From contig JABDED010000014.1 of assembly GCA_013287275.1 (NCBI GenBank), positions 1 through 53,336 of the forward strand: a stretch of 53,336 bases of DNA, given 5' to 3'. This DNA comes from Betaproteobacteria bacterium (GTDB lineage Bacteria > Pseudomonadota > Gammaproteobacteria > Burkholderiales > Burkholderiaceae_D). Positions 48,825 through 53,336 of the stretch are shown piece after piece. Position numbers and translations under genes: made by a program. Every line of letters starts with the position of its first letter. Within the stretch, counting starts at the first letter, position 1. The notes under the pieces were generated by a model. The model searched no databases. It was not told the DNA's origin and saw only the letters and a list, made by a program, of their open reading frames with translations.

Positions 48825-49544
48825 TTATTTGACTACGTAATCGTAGACCGTCACGCTCTTGTATTTTTCCCGGTAGGTATTCATTACATAAAACTGAAAC
48901 CATGCGGCAAACTTGGCCCTGTCCGGCAACCAGAATTCCCCATAGTTCGGATCCATGAACAGCACGTCGCCCTGGTCGCACCAAACGGAAACCATGTGCC
49001 CGGATCCGGTGCCGTTGGTGTTCGGTTTCAGGCTGAGTAATTTATAACCGCCGATCGCCGTCATGTGGCGGCTGCATTGCATCAAGGTGGTGAAGGACAT
49101 CACCATCGGCATGGCGGTAATCACCGATCCCGACATGCTCTTGGCGCGACGCTCTACCTTGAACTTCTTCATGAAGGCGTCCAGGTAGCCGATCTGGTTG
49201 CCGGAAGAGTTGAAATGCTCCGCCGTAATATTGGTCGCCGCCCCGGTATTGAGGCCGCCGTCCTGGAACAGGTAATCCCAGACGGAGCGGCCGCGGGTAA
49301 AGCTATGCACGCCCTTGGGCGCATCCTGCTGCGCATGAAAGACGACCCAGAACGCGCACAATGTCGCGCAGACGCCGCCCATGGGCTGGCCGTTGCGCAT
49401 CACCATCTTGTACATTTTCCCCTGATCAGGGCCGGTGGACTCGGTCACCTTGAACGCAGATGCCTGAGAAAAATCGTAAGTGCGTCCTCCGCCCAGCATT
49501 TTGGCGTAGCTTTCCAGACGGTCTGATGTCGCGTTCTTTCCCAT
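48825..49544 (-). CDS. YopT/AvrPphB-type cysteine protease (peptidase C58 family)
   Basis: This 239-residue protein has the order of a C58 cysteine protease triad: Cys59 in 'MGGVCATLCAFWV', His183 in 'GSGHMVSVWC' and Asp198 in 'VLFMDPNYGEFWL'. YopT (Yersinia) and AvrPphB (Pseudomonas) are injected proteases cutting host Rho GTPases or kinases. No secretion signal or chaperone gene is visible nearby, and the protein is nearly a bare catalytic domain. GGAG lies 7 bases before its ATG. It lies just outside the prophage attR copies, so it belongs to the chromosome or an older island. Target and secretion are unknown. Confidence 0.75.
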   Translation of the reverse strand: MGKNATSDRLESYAKMLGGGRTYDFSQASAFKVTESTGPDQGKMYKMVMRNGQPMGGVCATLCAFWVVFHAQQDAPKGVHSFTRGRSVWDYLFQDGGLNTGAATNITAEHFNSSGNQIGYLDAFMKKFKVERRAKSMSGSVITAMPMVMSFTTLMQCSRHMTAIGGYKLLSLKPNTNGTGSGHMVSVWCDQGDVLFMDPNYGEFWLPDRAKFAAWFQFYVMNTYREKYKSVTVYDYVVK

Positions 49545-49763
49545 GACTCAACTCCATTGTGACGACGCAAAAATTCGTGATTTACCCAGACACTGCCATT
49601 TCTCGATCAAACCGGCATTACTATGCGGCGTTTGATTTTAAACAAGGAATGAAGCAAAGGCAATAAATGAAATGCCGCCAACAGGGGCAATCAAGCCGGA
49701 GGCGATCGAGGGGGATACCGCAAGATCGATACCCGTTTTGTGTAATTTCGTCCTGCAGGGCCA

Positions 49764-50279
49764 TTACTTCCGCGCATACTTTTTCTTTTTGATGGAGCCA
49801 GCCGATTTTGTCGAAGGGATAATTGCCGGCAACTCCACTTGCGAAATCGCTTTTCCATCCAGTGCGATGAAATTTTCCAGCACCTGGAACAATTCTGCCA
49901 AGATCTTCTTGCCGCAAGCCCGCTCGATATTCTGATACTGCAGATTGATCAGCGGACCGATCTGGTGCATCAGCTGTTCGCCCTGGCGTGTCAGGCTCAC
50001 CATCACCCGGCGCTGGTCATCGGCGACACGTTCGCGATGCACCAGGCCGGTCTCCTCCATCCTGGCCAGCACGCCCGCCATGCTGGGACTAAGTATCTGG
50101 CACAGCTCGCATAGCTCCCTGGGTTCCAGTTGCTCATATTCCCCCAGCACCCGGAGGATGCGGTATTGCTGCTCCGTCACTCCGTAGTGATTCAGGATGG
50201 GCCGGAAATTGGACATCAGGAAATCCCTTGCCTTCAAAAATCGTTGGGGCAGGTTGGGATAGGTAATCTGGTATTTCAA
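49764..50279 (-). CDS. MarR-family regulator, HpaR-like
   Basis: This 171-residue protein matches HpaR-type MarR regulators: 'PQRFLKARDFLMSNFRPILNHYGVTEQQYRILRVLGEYEQLEPRELCELCQILSPSMAGVLARMEETGLVHRERVADDQRRVMVSLTRQGEQL' (winged HTH at about 45-110). The C-terminal tail is basic. HpaR usually controls homoprotocatechuate genes, but no such genes are here. It is divergent from the bestrophin-like gene, with a perfect dyad between them at 50348-50363 that could be its operator. The 219 bp before it (49545-49763) hold no gene. Confidence 0.85.
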   Translation of the reverse strand: MKYQITYPNLPQRFLKARDFLMSNFRPILNHYGVTEQQYRILRVLGEYEQLEPRELCELCQILSPSMAGVLARMEETGLVHRERVADDQRRVMVSLTRQGEQLMHQIGPLINLQYQNIERACGKKILAELFQVLENFIALDGKAISQVELPAIIPSTKSAGSIKKKKYARK

Positions 50280-50347
50280 ACACTACTCCCTTGCATATCG
50301 GGCATTGTCGGTTTTTCGACGATTTTTTCTCATTATACACATTGACT

Positions 50348-50363
50348 CACTAAGATATTAGTG
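50348..50363. promoter_or_regulatory. palindromic MarR-type operator candidate
   Basis: CACTAA-GATA-TTAGTG is a perfect 6-bp dyad located 69 bp upstream of the MarR-family start, in the 155-bp divergent gap. Confidence 0.55.
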
Positions 50364-50434
50364 TTTTAATCGCTCATATATTAGCAAATATTGGCGGCAG
50401 ATCGCCAGACGAAACCATTTAAAATGAGAGCCGC

Positions 50435-51376
50435 ATGATAGTCCGCGACCGCCCTTCCGGCCTTAGGCTGTTCCTGTCCCTGCGCGGTTCAGTGCTGCCA
50501 CGGATATTGCCGGCGCTGCTCCTGAATACGCTGATCGCCACCCTGGTCACGATTACCCATGGCGACCTGTTCCACCTGAAGATCACGCTGACGACGATCC
50601 CCTTCAGCATGATAGGCCTGCCGCTGGCGATCTTCCTGGGCTTTCGCAACAATGCCGCCTACGACCGCTACTGGGAAGCGCGCAAGCTGTGGGGCGAGCT
50701 GGTTCTCAAAAGCCGCAATCTCGCCCGCCAATGCCTGAGCCTGATCAAGGATGCGGCGCCTGCCACCGCCTCCCTGGGCTTGGGCGACGTGCGGGTACGC
50801 ATGGTTTACCGGGCGATTGCGTTTTCATACGCGCTGAAAGATTTACTGCGCGACGCTGCGCCATCACCGGAAATCAAGCGGCTGCTGACCGACGCCGAAT
50901 CGAAACAGACGGGCAACTCCAGCAATGTGCCGCACCTGCTGATGCTGGGCATGGGACAAGACTTGCGCCTGTGCCTGGACCAGGAACACATCGATCCTTG
51001 CCTGGCAGCGGCGATAGACAATACCTTGTCCGCCATGGGCGGCGCCGCAGCCGCCTGCGAGCGCATCAAGGGCACGCCCATCCCCTTCTCCTATACCTTG
51101 TTGCTGCATCGCACTGCCTATCTGTATTGCTTCCTGTTGCCGTTCGGCCTGGTGGACACGATAGGTTTCATGACCCCGTTTGTCGTCGCCATCGTCGCCT
51201 ACACTTTTTTCGGTCTGGATGCGTTGGGCGATGAGATTGAAGAACCTTTCGGCTCTGAAGCCAACGACCTGGCGCTGGATGCTATCTGCAGAAGCCTGGA
51301 AATCAATCTGCGGGAATCGCTGGCAGATGAAGACATACCCGCCCCCTTGCTGCCCATCAACTACTGCCTGAACTAG
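50435..51376 (+). CDS. bestrophin-like anion channel family protein
   Basis: This 313-residue protein begins with 'FLSLRGSVLPRILPALLLNTLIATLV' and has 'FSMIGLPLAIFLGFRNNAAYDRYWEARKLWGELVLKSRNLARQ', the signature of bacterial bestrophin (UPF0187/YneE) channels. Further hydrophobic segments occur near 225-255 ('TAYLYCFLLPFGLVDTIGFMTPFVVAIVAYTFFGLDALGDEIEEPFG'). It should form a pentameric anion channel in the inner membrane. It diverges from the MarR-family gene. Confidence 0.93.
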   Translation: MIVRDRPSGLRLFLSLRGSVLPRILPALLLNTLIATLVTITHGDLFHLKITLTTIPFSMIGLPLAIFLGFRNNAAYDRYWEARKLWGELVLKSRNLARQCLSLIKDAAPATASLGLGDVRVRMVYRAIAFSYALKDLLRDAAPSPEIKRLLTDAESKQTGNSSNVPHLLMLGMGQDLRLCLDQEHIDPCLAAAIDNTLSAMGGAAAACERIKGTPIPFSYTLLLHRTAYLYCFLLPFGLVDTIGFMTPFVVAIVAYTFFGLDALGDEIEEPFGSEANDLALDAICRSLEINLRESLADEDIPAPLLPINYCLN

Positions 51377-51414
51377 CACTGAATTAGCACATCACACGCA
51401 CCCGCATAAGCTAC

Positions 51415-51445
51415 AGCCCGCCTCACTGATCGCGCGGGCTATTTG
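51415..51445 (+). terminator. possible terminator after the bestrophin gene
   Basis: AGCCCGC/GCGGGCT stem with a 12-base loop followed by only a short T-rich stretch. The rest of 51377-51660 contains no gene; it must hold the promoter of the cyclase gene. Confidence 0.45.
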
Positions 51446-51660
51446 CCGTAAACACCCGGTATGCGGAAGGCAGAATATTGCCGGTCAGCCAGTTTCGCAG
51501 CTAATATATTTGGCATAGTTGCAGCGCATAAATTCCTTACACTTTTGGCAAAAATTCTGGCACACTCAGCGTAAATACTTATCCGCTTGGCTCCGCCAAC
51601 ATAATGTACATAGATCATTAATATATCGTACTGGCATACACTGACAGCAGCTCACACCAT

Positions 51661-53085
51661 ATGACAGCCACGGCCATCACCGACATGCCTATTGAGGATA
51701 AAGAGGGTGCTTTGCAGACCCTGCTCGAATATCAGGCCATATTAGACAATGCCTCTTTGGGCATTACCTTCACGCGCGACCGCATCTTCCTGCATTGCAA
51801 TGAACGTTTCAGCGAGATGTTCGGCTGGACCAGCAAGGAACTGATAGGCCAGGCCACTTCCATCGTCTATCCATCGCTGGATGCCTATCAGGATCTGGGC
51901 AAATTTGCCGAGCAAACGCTGGGCGCCGGCAAACGCATGGATATCGAAGTGCAAGTGAAGCGCCGCGACGGCGGCACCTTCTGGTGCCGCATGATGGCCA
52001 ACGCAATAGATCCGCAAGACCACTCCAAGGGCACCATCTTCATCACTGAAGATATCACCGAAAGACGGGCTGCCAGCGAAGCAATACGCCAGCTACTGCT
52101 GGAGCAGCAAGCCATCCTGGCCAATGCCCGCATAGGCATCGCCTTTGTAAAACAAGACTGCATCATCGCCTGCAACCAGCACCTGGAACACATCTACGGC
52201 TATCAGCCGGGTGAACTGGCAAATGCCTCCTTCAGCAAGCTGCTGCGGACCGTTGACTCCTTTGAGCCCGAGCTGGAAATTGCCAGCGACGTCGCAAAAG
52301 AGGCCAGTTTTATCCGCGAGGTGAGGCAGAAGAGGAAAGACGGCGGCCTGTTCTGGTGCAGCATGACGGCCAATCTGGTCGATCAGTCGGCACTGGAAAA
52401 CGGCGCGGTCTGGCTGCTAGACGATATCAGCGAGCGCAAGCAGGCACAGGATTCCCTGATGCAGGCACGCCTGGAGCTGGAGCTCAGGGTGCAGGAACGC
52501 ACCGCGGAACTGGCCAATAGCAACCAGCAGTTGCAGCATGAAATACAAGTGCGCCAACAGGCGGAAGAACATATCCGCCACCTGGCCAACCATGATGCGC
52601 TGACCGGCCTGCCTAACCGCCGCCTGCTGGAAGACCGGCTGGAGCATGCGCTCAGCCAAGCCAAACGCAACCAGAATATGGTGGCGGTCAAGTTCATCGA
52701 CCTGGACAGGTTTAAGGAAGTGAACGACAAGCTGGGCCATCGCGTGGGTGACCTGCTGCTGCAAACCGTCGCCAATCGCCTGCGCAGCCTGCTGCGTGAG
52801 ATCGACACTATTTCACGCGTAGGCGGCGACGAATTCATCCTGGTCTTGTCGGATATGACTTCAGAGCAGCATGTACTGGAAACGGCAGAAAAAATCCTGC
52901 ATGCGCTGTCGCAGCCTTACTTTATCGAGCAGCATACGCTGAGCACGACACCCAGCATAGGCATAGCAATCTATCCGCAAGACGGCGACCTCAGCGAGCA
53001 ACTGATGTCCAAGGCCGACATTGCGATGTACCAGGTCAAGAAGAAGGGCCGCAAGGGCTACCATTTGTATCGCGAAGGGGACTAG
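51661..53085 (+). CDS. PAS-PAS-GGDEF diguanylate cyclase
   Basis: This 474-residue protein has two PAS domains (about 20-140 and 145-262; each with the 'RDGG.FWC.M..N..D' and 'DITERR' ends), a coiled linker ('ELRVQERTAELANSNQQLQHEIQVRQQAEEHIRHLANHDALTGLPNRRLLEDRL') and a GGDEF domain. The active site GGDEF is residues 388-392 and an intact product-inhibition site RxxD (379-382, REID) lies five residues before it. It should make c-di-GMP from GTP in response to a PAS-sensed signal and control surface attachment or motility. No EAL domain is present. Its 3' end is part of a long inverted repeat with 53252-53336. Confidence 0.95.
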   Translation: MTATAITDMPIEDKEGALQTLLEYQAILDNASLGITFTRDRIFLHCNERFSEMFGWTSKELIGQATSIVYPSLDAYQDLGKFAEQTLGAGKRMDIEVQVKRRDGGTFWCRMMANAIDPQDHSKGTIFITEDITERRAASEAIRQLLLEQQAILANARIGIAFVKQDCIIACNQHLEHIYGYQPGELANASFSKLLRTVDSFEPELEIASDVAKEASFIREVRQKRKDGGLFWCSMTANLVDQSALENGAVWLLDDISERKQAQDSLMQARLELELRVQERTAELANSNQQLQHEIQVRQQAEEHIRHLANHDALTGLPNRRLLEDRLEHALSQAKRNQNMVAVKFIDLDRFKEVNDKLGHRVGDLLLQTVANRLRSLLREIDTISRVGGDEFILVLSDMTSEQHVLETAEKILHALSQPYFIEQHTLSTTPSIGIAIYPQDGDLSEQLMSKADIAMYQVKKKGRKGYHLYREGD

Positions 53086-53336
53086 TGAACTGTAACAGTG
53101 AAATCAGAAGTGCCTGTCACGTGCTCGCCGGGCATGACTGTGTTACAAACGGTCGGGGCGGCCATCCGCGAGATAGCTTGCTATCTCGATCTGGTTGCGT
53201 GCGGCCGGCGTAGGCCTTGTCCTGCACGCCGGGCACGCGCCCTTCACTCCCGATTTCACTGTTACAGTTCACTAGTCCCCTTCGCGATACAAATGGTAGC
53301 CCTTGCGGCCCTTCTTCTTGACCTGGTACATCGCAA
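53021..53336. repeat. about 85-bp inverted repeat: end of the GGDEF gene repeated at the window end
   Basis: The last 65 bp of the cyclase gene plus about 20 bp after its stop (53021-53105) reappear as inverse complement at 53252-53336, right up to the last base of the window, with at most a one-base difference in a G/C run. The arms are separated by about 145 bp that includes the hairpin CGAGATAGC-TT-GCTATCTCG (53169-53188). The arm may extend beyond the window. Confidence 0.9.
53273..53336 (-). pseudogene. partial inverted copy of the GGDEF gene 3' end
   Basis: On the minus strand this encodes the same C-terminal residues as the cyclase ('MYQVKKKGRKGYHLYREGD') up to the same stop codon, unless a one-base difference in the C run shifts the frame. 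It is either the end of a convergent paralogue continuing outside the window, an inverted duplication, or an assembly artefact at a contig end. Confidence 0.5.

Noticed and set aside
48664-48984. Minus-strand frame overlapping the C58 protease end
   Set aside because: Overlaps the protease gene by about 160 bp in another frame and has no recognisable feature.

Overview
The window looks like a betaproteobacterial chromosome, most likely Burkholderiales/Oxalobacteraceae. This is inferred from the style of the murJ, uup, HpaR-like and bestrophin genes and moderate-to-high GC; I could not run a taxonomic search. It carries one nearly complete lambda-like siphophage prophage.

Layout. 1-3550 is a decayed mobile region: an Xis-like gene, an intact but orphan tyrosine recombinase and a broken IS4-type transposase, ending at tRNA-Ser(GGA) (3596-3686) with a tRNA-Ser relic at 3874-3925. 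3982-10005 is core chromosome: murJ, a large uncharacterised zinc-ribbon/coiled-coil protein, and uup. tRNA-Arg(CCU) at 10265-10339 is the prophage attachment site.

The prophage runs from 10320 to a repeated tRNA 3' end at 46674-46693 (attR1, about 36.4 kb), or to a second copy at 48607-48623 (attR2). From the left it holds int; a cargo block (membrane protein, LexA-controlled UmuD-like protein, HicA/HicB, GhoS-like protein, two unknown genes, orphan Dam methylase, C4-like antisense RNA candidate, HEPN protein); then, leftward, lysis genes (holin, SAR endolysin, Rz with embedded Rz1), tail fibres, tape measure, tail chaperones with a -1 frameshift, tail tube, head completion genes, HK97-type capsid, ClpP-like protease, portal, terminase and HNH nuclease; then a terminator cluster and late promoter below a Q-like gene, replication genes, a CII/YmfL-type regulator, and a Cro/CI switch. 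A rightward operon of small genes follows CI. The right end carries an AbiJ-like gene, a NACHT NTPase and a zinc-binding unknown. The 1.9 kb between attR1 and attR2 holds two further unknown genes.

How it works together. CI has the catalytic Ser/Lys of self-cleaving S24 repressors, so the prophage should be SOS-inducible, and a LexA box sits above the UmuD-like gene. Late genes appear to start at a strong leftward promoter (36527-36555), directly followed by stacked terminators and later by terminators at several structural-gene junctions, which fits Q-type antitermination. Both ends of the element are loaded with toxin/antitoxin or anti-phage-type genes.

Right of attR2 the chromosome holds a YopT/C58-type cysteine protease, a MarR/HpaR-like regulator diverging from a bestrophin-like channel gene, and a PAS-PAS-GGDEF diguanylate cyclase. 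The 3' end of the cyclase gene is repeated in inverted orientation at the very end of the window.
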